Source of the DNA: Porticoccaceae bacterium
GTDB taxonomy: Bacteria; Pseudomonadota; Gammaproteobacteria; Pseudomonadales; Porticoccaceae
Length of the DNA stretch: 64,000 bases
NCBI GenBank assembly: GCA_018663035.1
Contig: JABJEX010000014.1
Coordinates: 122,099-186,098 of the forward strand
Direction: 5' to 3'
The notes beneath the pieces were generated by a model. It searched no databases and was not told the DNA's origin. It was given only the letters and a program-made list of their open reading frames with translations. The translations under genes and the position numbers were made by a program. Positions 18,217-27,544 of this stretch are shown piece by piece. Position 1 is the stretch's first letter, and each line of letters opens with the position of its first letter.

Positions 18217-20103
18217 CTATTGATATTTCTCTAGCGCCTCAAGAGCCTCTAACCAAGCTTCTTCTTCAGCGCTCAGTAACTTTTTAGCAGCTGCTTGATC
18301 TGCCATTACTACTTTTAAATTATCTCTATTAGCAGAATCATAAATCGTCGTATCGGAAAGTATCTCTTCAATTTCAGATAACTGTTTTTGAAATTTCTCT
18401 ATTTTTGTTTCTATATTTTTTATTTGTTTATTTAACGGAGCTATTTTATTTCTATCGTCAGCTGATTTTTGGCGCGCGATTTTTTTATCTGAATTTATTT
18501 TATTATCAATTTTTTTATTTTTATCTTCTTGCCGAGAAAATTGCCTCAACCAATTTTGATAATCATTGAGATCACCATCAAATTCATCTGCGCGATTATC
18601 GGCGATCAAATAAAATTCATCTACAGTATTGCGTAAGAGATGGCGGTCATGCGAAATAACCACAAGGGCACCCTCATAGTCTTGAAGCGCCATAGTCAAG
18701 GCCTGACGCATTTCGAGATCAAGGTGATTGGTCGGCTCGTCGAGCAGCAGTAGATTAGGCTTTTGCCAGACAATCAGAGCCAGTGCTACGCGGGCTTTCT
18801 CGCCCCCGGAGAAATCAACAACAGGCTCCAGTGCCTTGTCATCATGAAAATCAAAACCTCCAAGGAAATTCCTTAGCTGCTGCTCTGTTGCCTCGGGGCT
18901 AAGACGCTGTAAATGCAACAATGGGCTAGCTTTTAAATCTAAAACTTCGAGTTGATGTTGAGCAAAATAGCCTATCTTTAAATTCTCGCCATACACTCGA
19001 ATACCTTTTAGTAATTCAAGATCGCCAGTCAAGCTGTTTATCAGCGTTGACTTTCCTGCACCATTGGGGCCCAGCAATCCAATTCTTGTACCCGGCTGTA
19101 AATCAAAATTAACATTCTCTAATATAATTTTATTGCCGTAGCCTAAACTGGCCTGACTAATATTTACCAATGCACTATAAGCTTTTTTTGCTTTTGGAAA
19201 ATTAAATTGAAACGGTGAGTCAATATGCGCCGGAGCGATACTCTCCATTCGCTCTAATTCTTTAATTCGACTCTGCGCCTGTTTTGCTTTTGATGCTTTA
19301 TAGCGAAACCTCGCCACGAATTCTTCAACATCTTTTTTGCGTTTTTGTTGTTTTTCAAAACTTGCTTGCTGCAACGCAAGCCTTTCGCTACGCAGTCGCT
19401 CGAATGCTGAATAATTTCCTTTATAAGAAATCGACTTTTTGTTTTCTACATGTACGATTCGGTCAACCACATTATCGATAAAATCTCGATCATGGGAAAT
19501 GATTAGCAGAGTGCCTGCATAGACTTTAAGCCACTGCTCCAGCCATAGGGTGGCATCTAAATCCAAGTGGTTGGTAGGCTCATCCAGCAACAGAAGATCT
19601 GAGGGGCTCATTAGTGCTTGCGCCAAATTTAGCCTAATGCGCCAGCCCCCAGAAAAGCTATTTACCGACCCAGCAATATCAGACTGTTTAAAGCCGAGGC
19701 CGTGAAGTAACTGCTCTGCACGATAGCGCGCATCGAAGCCACCTATCTCATCCATGGTTTCATACTCAGCGGCGAGACGGTCGTTATCTTCATCTAATAG
19801 CGCCTGTTCGATAGCAGCCTCCGCTCTGCGCAACTGTGGGTCACCGTCCAAAACAAAATCAATTGCGCTGCGCTCTGAGGAAGCTAGCTCCTGAGCCATA
19901 TGGGCGATACGCCAGTGGCTGGGAATAGACAGGTCTCCCGCATCTGGGGATATCTGACCTAACAGAAGTTTGAAGAGGCTAGTTTTGCCACAGCCGTTAG
20001 CGCCAATGATACCTATGTGCTGGCCCGGGTGAATGACCAATTCGGCATCTTGCAAAAGCACCTTAATGCCGCGACGCAACTCAATATTAGTTAAAGAAAT
20101 CAT
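18217..20103 (-). CDS. ABC-F ATPase, YheS-like
   Basis: This 628-residue soluble protein has two ABC domains and no membrane segment. Walker A motifs are GANGCGKTSLF (about residue 35) and GPNGAGKSTLI (about 345). Signatures are NSFSGGWRIRLNLAQAL and DFSGGEKARVALAL, and each half has LLLDEPTNHLDL. The linker has the expected charged helices, and the C-terminus carries a Lys-rich coiled coil (about 530-628). ABC-F proteins act on ribosomes, and the layout best matches YheS. The linker and tail coding regions are unusually AT-rich. Confidence 0.9.
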   Translation of the reverse strand: MISLTNIELRRGIKVLLQDAELVIHPGQHIGIIGANGCGKTSLFKLLLGQISPDAGDLSIPSHWRIAHMAQELASSERSAIDFVLDGDPQLRRAEAAIEQALLDEDNDRLAAEYETMDEIGGFDARYRAEQLLHGLGFKQSDIAGSVNSFSGGWRIRLNLAQALMSPSDLLLLDEPTNHLDLDATLWLEQWLKVYAGTLLIISHDRDFIDNVVDRIVHVENKKSISYKGNYSAFERLRSERLALQQASFEKQQKRKKDVEEFVARFRYKASKAKQAQSRIKELERMESIAPAHIDSPFQFNFPKAKKAYSALVNISQASLGYGNKIILENVNFDLQPGTRIGLLGPNGAGKSTLINSLTGDLELLKGIRVYGENLKIGYFAQHQLEVLDLKASPLLHLQRLSPEATEQQLRNFLGGFDFHDDKALEPVVDFSGGEKARVALALIVWQKPNLLLLDEPTNHLDLEMRQALTMALQDYEGALVVISHDRHLLRNTVDEFYLIADNRADEFDGDLNDYQNWLRQFSRQEDKNKKIDNKINSDKKIARQKSADDRNKIAPLNKQIKNIETKIEKFQKQLSEIEEILSDTTIYDSANRDNLKVVMADQAAAKKLLSAEEEAWLEALEALEKYQ

Positions 20104-20119
20104 GTTCTAGTCGCAGGCC

Positions 20120-21967
20120 CTATTCGAAGCCCAGAAAGCCGCCAGACTGGTGACTCCAGAGCTGACTGTAGATTCCATTTTTGGCAATCAGCTCCTGATG
20201 AGTACCCTGCTCTATCACCTGACCCCTATCGAACACAATCAGTCTATCCATGGCCGCAATAGTTGATAGTCTGTGGGCAATTGCAATGACCGTTTTTTCT
20301 TTCATTAGCTTATTTAGCCCAGCCTGAATTGTGGCCTCAACCTCAGAGTCTAGCGCCGAAGTTGCCTCATCCAGGATTAGGATGGGCGCATCTTTGAGTA
20401 ACACTCGAGCAATGGCAATGCGCTGACGCTGACCACCAGACAGAGTAACGCCTCGTTCGCCAACATGGGCATCATAGCCGCTGCGGCCAGAGGCATCCTT
20501 TAACTCCAGAATAAAATCATGAGCCTCGGCTTGCTTGGCGGCCTCAACCATCTGTTCTTCGCTGGCATCAGGTCGGCCAAATAAAATATTATCCCTTACC
20601 GATCTGTGTAGCAGCGAGGTATCCTGAGTGACCATTGCGATACTGCTGCGCAGACTGTCCTGGGTAACCTCACGAACATTTTGCCCGTCGATTGCCAGCA
20701 GACCATTCTGAATATCATAAAAACGCATCAGCAAGTTAACGAGAGTCGATTTACCAGCGCCACTGCGCCCCACTATACCTACTCGCTCACCGGCCATAAT
20801 TGACAGATCAAGGCCTTTAAAGACCGGCTCGCCTATCGGCTTGCTATCTGCACCAAGATAACTAAAGTCTACCTGCTGAAAATCAATCTGCCCCTTGGTC
20901 ACTTCAAGTTCAGTTGCCTTTTCATCATCACAGATCGTCTGGGGAATCGATAAGGTGTTGATACCATCCTGAATGGTGCCAATATTCTCGAACAGACTGC
21001 TGATCTCCCACATTATCCAATAGGACATGCCTGTGAGCCGAATAGCGAGACTTATCGCGATAGCAATGGCACCCGGGCTTATCGCAGAATCAATCCACAG
21101 GTAGATGCCCAGTGCCACCGTAGAAAACACTAGGCACATATTGAGGGTTTCTAAACAGATATTTAAAACTGTAGCTAGGCGCATCTGAGGATGCACAGTT
21201 TTGAGAAAATCTTCCATGCCCTGTTTGGCGTACTCTGTCTCTCGGCGACTATGGGAAAACAGCTTTAGAGTACTGATATTTGTATAGCTATCGACGATTC
21301 GCCCGGTCATGGTTGATCGAGCATCGGCCTGTAGCATGGCAATATTTTTCATGCGCGGCACAAAGTAGCGGAGAATTGCCACATAAACCACTAGCCAAGC
21401 GACGAGAGGCAGGCATAGTCTCGGGTCAGCACTGGCTACCAGAACAAGCATAGTAACCATGTAAATAGTGACAAATAGCATAACATCGAGCAGCTTCATA
21501 ACCGCTTCACGTACCGCCAGCGACGTTTGCATCACCTTGGTGGCTATGCGGCCGCTAAATTCATTTTGGAAAAAAGCATAGCTTTGATTAAGCAAATAAC
21601 GATGGGCCTGCCAGCGCACCAGCATAGGAAAATTACCCATCAGCGTTTGATGGACAACTAGCGAATGCAAGCTATTAAGAAGGGGGATTACGAGCAGAAT
21701 AAATAACGACATACCGAGCAGGATAGGCCAGGATTCCTCCATAAAAACCTCGGGGTCACTGGTGGCCAGCCAGTCGACAACCTTGCCTAAAACACCAAAG
21801 AGCAGCGCCTCCGAGATTGCGCCCAGTGCAGTCAGACAGGCCATCAACAGAAGCCAGGGCTCTATACCTCTGGTGTAGTGACGACAGAATTCATAGATAC
21901 CCCGTGGCGGTTGTTGGGGGTTCTCTGGAGGAAAGGGGTTTACTAACCTTTCAAAAAAGCTAAACAT
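20120..21967 (-). CDS. ABC exporter, fused permease and ATPase
   Basis: This 615-residue half-transporter has six N-terminal membrane helices (about residues 35-330) and a C-terminal nucleotide-binding domain. The latter carries Walker A GRSGAGKSTLVNLL, the signature VTLSGGQRQRIAIARVLL, and Walker B LILDEATSALDSE, ending in a typical H-loop AHRLSTI. It resembles MsbA/multidrug or lipid exporters, but the substrate cannot be assigned. It is only 16 bases upstream of the ABC-F gene, so the two are probably cotranscribed. Confidence 0.93.
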   Translation of the reverse strand: MFSFFERLVNPFPPENPQQPPRGIYEFCRHYTRGIEPWLLLMACLTALGAISEALLFGVLGKVVDWLATSDPEVFMEESWPILLGMSLFILLVIPLLNSLHSLVVHQTLMGNFPMLVRWQAHRYLLNQSYAFFQNEFSGRIATKVMQTSLAVREAVMKLLDVMLFVTIYMVTMLVLVASADPRLCLPLVAWLVVYVAILRYFVPRMKNIAMLQADARSTMTGRIVDSYTNISTLKLFSHSRRETEYAKQGMEDFLKTVHPQMRLATVLNICLETLNMCLVFSTVALGIYLWIDSAISPGAIAIAISLAIRLTGMSYWIMWEISSLFENIGTIQDGINTLSIPQTICDDEKATELEVTKGQIDFQQVDFSYLGADSKPIGEPVFKGLDLSIMAGERVGIVGRSGAGKSTLVNLLMRFYDIQNGLLAIDGQNVREVTQDSLRSSIAMVTQDTSLLHRSVRDNILFGRPDASEEQMVEAAKQAEAHDFILELKDASGRSGYDAHVGERGVTLSGGQRQRIAIARVLLKDAPILILDEATSALDSEVEATIQAGLNKLMKEKTVIAIAHRLSTIAAMDRLIVFDRGQVIEQGTHQELIAKNGIYSQLWSHQSGGFLGFE

Positions 21968-22098
21968 GCTCTACCTTTTGTTGTTTGTAATCTAGGCTCG
22001 GAAGACAATGTGAATCAAGCTAGACTTTGTAGGCGACTAGTCTGATCCTTTGGGCCACAATCATACCAAGCCAAGAGCCTAATCAGTACGCTGAACAC

Positions 22099-22734
22099 CT
22101 ATGCTGGAAAAAATTTTGCCGTATCTCCCGACTGCCAAGGACTGTATCTTTCCATAGAGCCAACAAAAATAGGCGAATTTAAAAAATAGTCCAGCCACTG
22201 CTGAAGCCCAGTGTAGCTGGATTGATCGAACCAGCCTTTATCGACAAAGGCAAACTGGCGTATAAATGGGAATATAGCAATATCGGCAAGTGTCGCACTT
22301 TCAGTAAGCAGAAAAGGTCTGTTCGCCAAAAGGCCCTCTAGCTTTGACAAAAACCTCTCTGCCTGCTGGCGATAATGTTCCTGCGTCTGGGTCGGGTATC
22401 TATCCCAGTATTTGTAATGATCCAAGTGAGTTTTAAAACTACCATCATTTTCGGTGATGAGCGCCAGCATCTCAGCCTCTAACTCCGGGCGCAACCATTG
22501 CTCCCTGTCTGCCTGCCGTAACGCCCAGTACATAATATCAAGGCTCTCATCTAACACCTGCGAGTCAAGCTGCAAAACAGGTACAGTCCCCTTGGCTGAC
22601 AACATCAGCATAGCCTCGGGCTTATTAGCCAGAAAGACTTCCCGAAGCTCAACCGTTATACTCGCGTAACGCAGCGACATCCTAGTTCTTATGGCATAGG
22701 GACAACGTCGAAAAGAATAAAGAATAGGTGTCAT
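22099..22734 (-). CDS. Glutathione S-transferase family protein
   Basis: The N-terminal thioredoxin-like domain begins MTPILYSFRRCPYAIRTRMSL, with a CPYA motif that suggests a Cys-type (omega/glutaredoxin-like) GST, and has the cis-proline block GTVPVLQL followed by DESLDIMYW. The C-terminal helical domain contains LADIAIFPFIRQFA. I use the ATG at 22734 (211 residues) because the track's TTG start adds a non-conserved 15-residue extension. The gene is divergent from the saccharopine-dehydrogenase-like gene, with 77 bases between starts. Confidence 0.88.
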   Translation of the reverse strand: MTPILYSFRRCPYAIRTRMSLRYASITVELREVFLANKPEAMLMLSAKGTVPVLQLDSQVLDESLDIMYWALRQADREQWLRPELEAEMLALITENDGSFKTHLDHYKYWDRYPTQTQEHYRQQAERFLSKLEGLLANRPFLLTESATLADIAIFPFIRQFAFVDKGWFDQSSYTGLQQWLDYFLNSPIFVGSMERYSPWQSGDTAKFFPA

Positions 22735-22811
22735 TGACCAATAAGCCCGCTCGAACAGATGGCGAATATAATAACCCAACTAAAAATAAGTACCTCAGGA
22801 AAATACCAACA

Positions 22812-24044
22812 ATGGCTATTAAGAAATTTGATCTTGTTATCTTTGGCGCCACAAGCTTTGTAGGGGAAATTCTCACCAATTACCTCTATGAACATATTGG
22901 CCTAACTCGCAAAGTTAAATGGGCCATCGCTGGCCGCTCGGAGACTAAGCTCAACAAACTCCGCGACTCTCTAGGTGAGGGAGCCGCAAAATTGCCAATC
23001 ATCGTTGCTGATTCAAAAGACGAAAAAGCGTTAAGCAGCATGTGTAAAAAGTCACGAGTTATTGTTAGTACCGTTGGTCCTTACGTCCTCTATGGCGAAG
23101 CCCTGGTAAAAGCCTGTGCAGAAAACGGTAACGACTACTGCGACCTTACAGGTGAAGCCTATTGGATTGAGCGCATGATGCTTAAATATGAAGACCTAGC
23201 GAAAACTACTGGAGCCCGCATTGTGAACTGTTGCGGATTTGACTCCATACCCTCAGATCTAGGCACTCATTTTCTGCAACAGCAAGGGAAATCTAAGTTT
23301 GGAGAATTCTTTAACAGCGTAAAACTAAGGGTTAAAACCATGAAAGGTGGCGCGTCTGGTGGCACCATAGCCAGCATGGCAGAAATGGTTATCGCTGCAA
23401 AAGCCGATCCCGCCCTGCGCAAGGCGATGGGCAACCCCTATATTTTATGCCCCCAGCAACATAGCTATAGTCAGCGACAGGTGAGCATTAAAGTACCTGA
23501 ATATGACACTGACTTTGCCAGCTGGGCAGCGCCTTTTATTATGGAGGCAATTAATACTCGGGTGGTATTGCGGTCTAATTGGTTGCTGAATATGGCCTAC
23601 GGCGATGACTTTACCTATGGCGAGGCTATGTTAATGGGTGAGGGTACCAAAGGCCGCCTTAGCGCCTATGGCCTGACCGCGGGCCTAGGTGCGCTTACTG
23701 TTGGTATGGTTATAGATCCCATCCGTAACCTGCTGAATAAGTTCGTTTTTCCAAAGCCTGGTGAAGGTCCAAGCCCGCAAGAGCAGCTTGAAGGTCATTT
23801 TGATATTCGTCTTTTGGGCAAAAATAAAGATAGCCAACAACTTGTGGTAAAGGTTACTGGTGATCGCGACCCAGGCTATGGCTGCACGGCAAAAATGCTA
23901 GCCCAAGCCGGTTTGTGTTTGGCCTTTGATTTAGCCAAAGGAGACAAAGAGGGTGGATTTTTAACCCCGGCAGCGGCAATGGGTGACCTGCTAATAGAGC
24001 GTCTAAATAATCATGCAGGCATGTCGTTTAGCGTCTTAGATTAA
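22812..24044 (+). CDS. Saccharopine dehydrogenase-like NAD(P)-binding reductase
   Basis: From ATG 22812, with AGGAAA upstream, the protein has 410 residues. The N-terminus is a Rossmann fold (FDLVIFGATSFVGEIL, then AIAGRSETKL) followed by VIVSTVGPYVLYGEALVKAC and DLTGEAYWIERM, typical of the family that also includes mycobacterial trans-acting enoyl reductases. GFDSIPSDLG around residue 140 is conserved. A hydrophobic segment near residue 300 could associate with membranes. Despite the name, a role in lysine metabolism is unlikely, and the substrate is unknown. Confidence 0.87.
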   Translation: MAIKKFDLVIFGATSFVGEILTNYLYEHIGLTRKVKWAIAGRSETKLNKLRDSLGEGAAKLPIIVADSKDEKALSSMCKKSRVIVSTVGPYVLYGEALVKACAENGNDYCDLTGEAYWIERMMLKYEDLAKTTGARIVNCCGFDSIPSDLGTHFLQQQGKSKFGEFFNSVKLRVKTMKGGASGGTIASMAEMVIAAKADPALRKAMGNPYILCPQQHSYSQRQVSIKVPEYDTDFASWAAPFIMEAINTRVVLRSNWLLNMAYGDDFTYGEAMLMGEGTKGRLSAYGLTAGLGALTVGMVIDPIRNLLNKFVFPKPGEGPSPQEQLEGHFDIRLLGKNKDSQQLVVKVTGDRDPGYGCTAKMLAQAGLCLAFDLAKGDKEGGFLTPAAAMGDLLIERLNNHAGMSFSVLD

Positions 24045-24058
24045 ACTATCCGTAAATC

Positions 24059-24089
24059 AGGGCTCTATTCCCAACAAGATTAGAGCCCT
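24059..24089. terminator. Hairpin between convergent genes
   Basis: A perfect nine-base inverted repeat AGGGCTCTA/TAGAGCCCT with a 13-base loop lies between the reductase stop and the stop of the convergent membrane-protein gene. The T-run is poor on both sides, so termination efficiency is uncertain. Confidence 0.6.
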
Positions 24090-24127
24090 GTCATTCAGCG
24101 TCTGTACTGCAAATAATAGCTCAGAGG

Positions 24128-24553
24128 CTACATTGAACGCATGCCAATGGGCGTTACAGACTCAGACACTAGCCGACCAACAACCAACCCAGCTACGGTT
24201 AACTTAGCAAACATAACCGCGAACCAGGCACCTGCCAGACAGAGGGGAATTGGCATATAAGAGAATGACCCCAGCCCAGTCATTGCGCCTATACCTATGC
24301 CAAGTACCGCGCCAAACTTTACCCCAGTAGCCAACGATTTAGGCGCCACAAAAAAGCTGTAAATCAGTACTACTGCTGCACCAAAAAACAATGTCACAGC
24401 AGACATTAATAATGCGAGCATCTGGTCTTCAGGGCGCCAGAGGTGCATGGTTTCTTGGTAGATTTCTTGCAGCAATATGCCATGAACTAAAAAATCGATT
24501 ATTGACCACAGAATAAACACTGCAGCTGTCGCTGCTATCATTTTCTTGAACAT
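24128..24553 (-). CDS. Hypothetical four-helix membrane protein
   Basis: I do not recognise this 141-residue protein. It has about four hydrophobic segments (near residues 5-28, 46-70, 78-98 and 105-130), with a polar stretch QEIYQETMHLWRPEDQML between the first two. A GGAG lies upstream of the ATG. It is bounded by hairpins on both sides, so it is probably expressed alone. Location should be the inner membrane. No function can be assigned. Confidence 0.65.
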   Translation of the reverse strand: MFKKMIAATAAVFILWSIIDFLVHGILLQEIYQETMHLWRPEDQMLALLMSAVTLFFGAAVVLIYSFFVAPKSLATGVKFGAVLGIGIGAMTGLGSFSYMPIPLCLAGAWFAVMFAKLTVAGLVVGRLVSESVTPIGMRSM

Positions 24554-24628
24554 TCTCTGTCTCCTCGTTTATTTAATTGTGATTTAAACATAGAGGGGAA
24601 AATTACTGGGTTCAAGAATCGCAGATAC

Positions 24629-24662
24629 AAAAAAGCTCAGGCGTTTAAACCCGAGCTTTTTT
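24629..24662. terminator. Strong rho-independent terminator
   Basis: The stem AAAAAAGCTC/GAGCTTTTTT, extended inside by AGG/CCC-type pairing, encloses a short loop and has A- and T-runs on both flanks. It lies downstream of the small membrane-protein gene at 24794-25111 and would also insulate the gene at 24128. Confidence 0.8.
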
Positions 24663-24793
24663 GCCTACTAATATCTGTCGCGGCTGGTTTTTCTAGATCA
24701 GTCGTATTTATCAGGGCGGTAGTCTGTAAAAGTCCCGATAAAAATTCCTCTAGACCAGCTCTTATAACAGTATCAGAGTCAATCGCCTTACAG

Positions 24794-25111
24794 CTATTCC
24801 ATTACGCGATCTTTCATTGCATTGAGAATAATGCCCAGAGCCGCAGCATTCATGATGGTACTCATATTCGCCATGATGTCACTTACAGGCCCGCCAATTA
24901 CTGGCAGTGGCCCAGCTGCACCAGAAACTGTCGCCAAGGTAACAGCAAAAACCATCATGTAGGTTCGGTTACTGTTATCGGCCATATCTCCCATCACGCC
25001 CATAACCAAGCCAACGACAGCCATAATTAAAGCAGCTTCAGGAATGGCTACAAATGCCCCAATAACTGCGACTGCCAATGCGATCAAACGTACGATTTTT
25101 AATGCACTCAT
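24794..25111 (-). CDS. Hypothetical small membrane protein
   Basis: This 105-residue protein is rich in Ala, Val, Met and Gly. It has about three hydrophobic segments (near residues 5-40, 50-72 and 85-98) separated by GDMADNSNRTY and a Gly/Pro-containing loop. I do not recognise the family. It is followed by a strong terminator and divides from ettA by a 280-base AT-rich gap that must contain both promoters. Confidence 0.6.
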   Translation of the reverse strand: MSALKIVRLIALAVAVIGAFVAIPEAALIMAVVGLVMGVMGDMADNSNRTYMMVFAVTLATVSGAAGPLPVIGGPVSDIMANMSTIMNAAALGIILNAMKDRVME

Positions 25112-25391
25112 GTTGAAACCCCATTTTTTTAATGAATTAAATTTCTTTAACTGTTTCTATTTCACAAGTAAAGCAGGATGACCCTAACATGTTATTTGAG
25201 GGAATAAAACTCTATAACCTTTTGATATCTATATACATTGAGCATATTTTCACTTAGACATAGCGCTGTTTTTTTATCAGAGTTGATTCTTTATGGCCTC
25301 GCTTTCAGCTAGAATGCGCGAAGATTTTATTACTGGTTTCAAAGTCTAGGCTTTAAGCTAAATTCATTGCTTCACAACAGATAATTAACCA
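25112..25391. promoter_or_regulatory. Divergent intergenic region ahead of ettA
   Basis: This 280-base AT-rich gap lies between a minus-strand membrane-protein gene and ettA. A TAGAAT at about 25310, followed by GCGCG, resembles a gammaproteobacterial -10 with a GC-rich discriminator for ettA, but the -35 at 17 bases is poor. I see no supportable ORF. Confidence 0.35.
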
Positions 25392-27056
25392 ATGGCACAA
25401 TACGTATACACAATGAACCGGGTGAGCAAGACTGTTCCTCCGAAGCGAGAAATTCTAAAAGATGTCTCACTGTCGTTTTTTCCCGGCGCAAAGATTGGCG
25501 TACTGGGCCTTAATGGTGCAGGTAAATCAACGCTACTTAAAATTATGGCTGCGCTCGATACCGATATTCAGGGTGAAGCTAGGCCTATGCCTGGGATAAA
25601 AATTGGCTACTTAGCGCAGGAGCCTCAGCTGGATCCGGATAAAGATGTTCGTGGCAATGTTGAAGATGGTATGCGTGAGGCAGTGGATGCATTGCGAGGG
25701 TTAGATCAGGTCTATCTGGACTATGCAGAGCCAGATGCAGATTTCGACGCGCTAGCAAAAAAGCAGGGCGAACTTGAGGCCATTATTGAAGCCTGGGATG
25801 CCCACAACCTTGACCACTCTCTGGACGTGGCAGCTGACGCGTTGCGCTTGCCGCCGTGGGACGCCAATGTAACCTCCCTATCGGGCGGTGAGAAACGTCG
25901 TGTTGCGCTCTGCCGGCTCTTACTTTCACGCCCAGATATGCTTCTGCTCGATGAGCCTACTAACCACCTGGATGCGGAATCGGTGTTCTGGTTAGAGAAA
26001 TTTCTTGAAGAGTTTTCCGGTACAGTTGTAGCCGTCACCCACGACCGATATTTTCTCGACAATGTTGCCGGTTGGATTCTTGAGTTAGACCGCGGCCGCG
26101 GTATCCCCTACGAGGGCAACTACTCGACTTGGCTGGAAGCTAAGGGCAAACGCTTAGAAACCGAGTCCAAGCAAGAGATCTCTCGCCAGAGGGCCATCAA
26201 GCAGGAACTTGAGTGGGTACGACAGAACCCCAAGGGACGACAGGCCAAAAATAAGGCTCGTTTAGCGCGTTTTGATGAATTGAATTCGCAGGAATTCCAG
26301 GCGCGCAATGAAACCAATGAAATCTATATCGCTCCCGGAGAGCGCCTCGGTGACAAGGTAATTGTGCTCGACAAGGTCTGTAAAGGCTTTGGCAACGAAC
26401 TACTGATTGAAAACCTTTCGCTATCTATACCAAAAGGCTCAGTGGTAGGCATCATCGGCGGTAACGGTGCGGGTAAGTCAACACTGTTTCGTATGATCGC
26501 CGGTACCGAGCAGCCTGATAGCGGTACTATTTCACTGGGTGAGACAGTTAAGGTCGCCTATGTTGAGCAGAGCCGTGACTCACTAGATGACAGCCACAGT
26601 GTTTGGGAAGCAATCTCTGGAGGCCATGACATACTCAAGATTGGCAACTACGAAGTTTCATCAAGAGCCTATGCTGGACGCTTTAATTTTAAAGGTAATG
26701 ACCAGCAAAAACGCGTTGGTGAGCTGTCCGGTGGTGAACGTGGTCGCCTGCATCTTGCCAATACCCTTAAGCAGGGCGCCAATGTGCTGCTGCTCGACGA
26801 ACCTTCAAACGACCTAGATATTGAAACCCTGCGCGCGCTAGAGGAAGCAGTCCTTTCGTTTCCCGGTTGCGTATTGGTTATCTCACACGATCGCTGGTTC
26901 CTAGACCGTATCGCCACGCATATTTTGGCTTATGAAGATAACAGCGAAGTGGTATTTTTTGAAGGTAATTACAGCGAGTATCACGAAGACTTTATTGCTC
27001 GCAAAGGAGTGGACGCACAGCCCACTCGTGTAAAACATAAACGTCTTAAAAGCTAA
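25392..27056 (+). CDS. ettA: Energy-dependent translational throttle protein EttA
   Basis: EttA is an ABC-F protein that binds the ribosomal E site and gates the first elongation step according to ATP/ADP level. The 554-residue length and N-terminus MAQYVYTMNRVSKTVPPKREIL match closely. Two ABC domains show GLNGAGKSTLLKIM and GGNGAGKSTLFRMI (Walker A), LSGGEKRRVALCRLL and LSGGERGRLHLANTL (signatures), and LLLDEPTNHLDAES and LLLDEPSNDLDIET. A linker with KGRQAKNKARLARFDEL (about 275-291) is the ribosome-contacting P-site motif. Confidence 0.97.
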   Translation: MAQYVYTMNRVSKTVPPKREILKDVSLSFFPGAKIGVLGLNGAGKSTLLKIMAALDTDIQGEARPMPGIKIGYLAQEPQLDPDKDVRGNVEDGMREAVDALRGLDQVYLDYAEPDADFDALAKKQGELEAIIEAWDAHNLDHSLDVAADALRLPPWDANVTSLSGGEKRRVALCRLLLSRPDMLLLDEPTNHLDAESVFWLEKFLEEFSGTVVAVTHDRYFLDNVAGWILELDRGRGIPYEGNYSTWLEAKGKRLETESKQEISRQRAIKQELEWVRQNPKGRQAKNKARLARFDELNSQEFQARNETNEIYIAPGERLGDKVIVLDKVCKGFGNELLIENLSLSIPKGSVVGIIGGNGAGKSTLFRMIAGTEQPDSGTISLGETVKVAYVEQSRDSLDDSHSVWEAISGGHDILKIGNYEVSSRAYAGRFNFKGNDQQKRVGELSGGERGRLHLANTLKQGANVLLLDEPSNDLDIETLRALEEAVLSFPGCVLVISHDRWFLDRIATHILAYEDNSEVVFFEGNYSEYHEDFIARKGVDAQPTRVKHKRLKS

Positions 27057-27066
27057 GGGGCAGACT

Positions 27067-27495
27067 ATGAGCAGTATCTGGCACAACAGGCCCAACCTAG
27101 AAATGATTAATGGCCCAATGAATCAGGGCACGGTCGTTGCGCACCTGGGCATTGAAATCACTGAAGTAGGCGACGATTTTATACGGGGCACCATGCCGGC
27201 GGACAAACGTACGTTTCAACCCTATGGTGTTGTTCACGGTGGTGCCAATGTGGTCTTGGCGGAGACACTTGGCAGCATCGCTGGAGCCCATGTACTGGAT
27301 TTCAACACCCATAAGTGTCTGGGACAAGAAGTCAGCGCCACGCACTTGCGCCCAGTGTCGTCTGGTTTGGTTATAGGCACTGCGCGCCCTATTCATCTGG
27401 GCCGACGCTCCCATGTTTGGGAGATTCGTCTAGAGAATGAACAGGGCAAACTAACCTGTATTTCTAAGTTAATTCTTGCCGTGATCGAAAACTAG
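27067..27495 (+). CDS. Hotdog-fold acyl-CoA thioesterase (YdiI/MenI-like)
   Basis: This 142-residue single hotdog domain belongs to the PaaI/YdiI group that hydrolyses aromatic or short acyl-CoA thioesters. The motif GVVHGGANVVLAETLGS (about residues 57-73) contains the HGG and catalytic Glu, and EVSATHLRPVSSG and GRRSHVWEIRL follow as the usual strands. It lies ten bases after ettA, so cotranscription is likely. A specific role in menaquinone or another pathway cannot be fixed from the window. Confidence 0.88.
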   Translation: MSSIWHNRPNLEMINGPMNQGTVVAHLGIEITEVGDDFIRGTMPADKRTFQPYGVVHGGANVVLAETLGSIAGAHVLDFNTHKCLGQEVSATHLRPVSSGLVIGTARPIHLGRRSHVWEIRLENEQGKLTCISKLILAVIEN

Positions 27496-27503
27496 AGGCT
27501 GAC

Positions 27504-27544
27504 AAAAAGGCAGCTACTGAACCTGGGTTTCAGCCTGCCTTTTT
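27504..27544. terminator. Bidirectional terminator
   Basis: The inverted repeat AAAAAGGCAG/CTGCCTTTTT with an inner CTGAA/TTCAG stem lies just after the thioesterase stop and overlaps the last codons of the convergent membrane-protein gene. A- and T-runs allow function in both directions. Confidence 0.8.

Noticed and set aside
27097-27414. Minus-strand ORF of 105 residues
   Set aside because: It is antisense to the thioesterase gene, with no recognisable domain.
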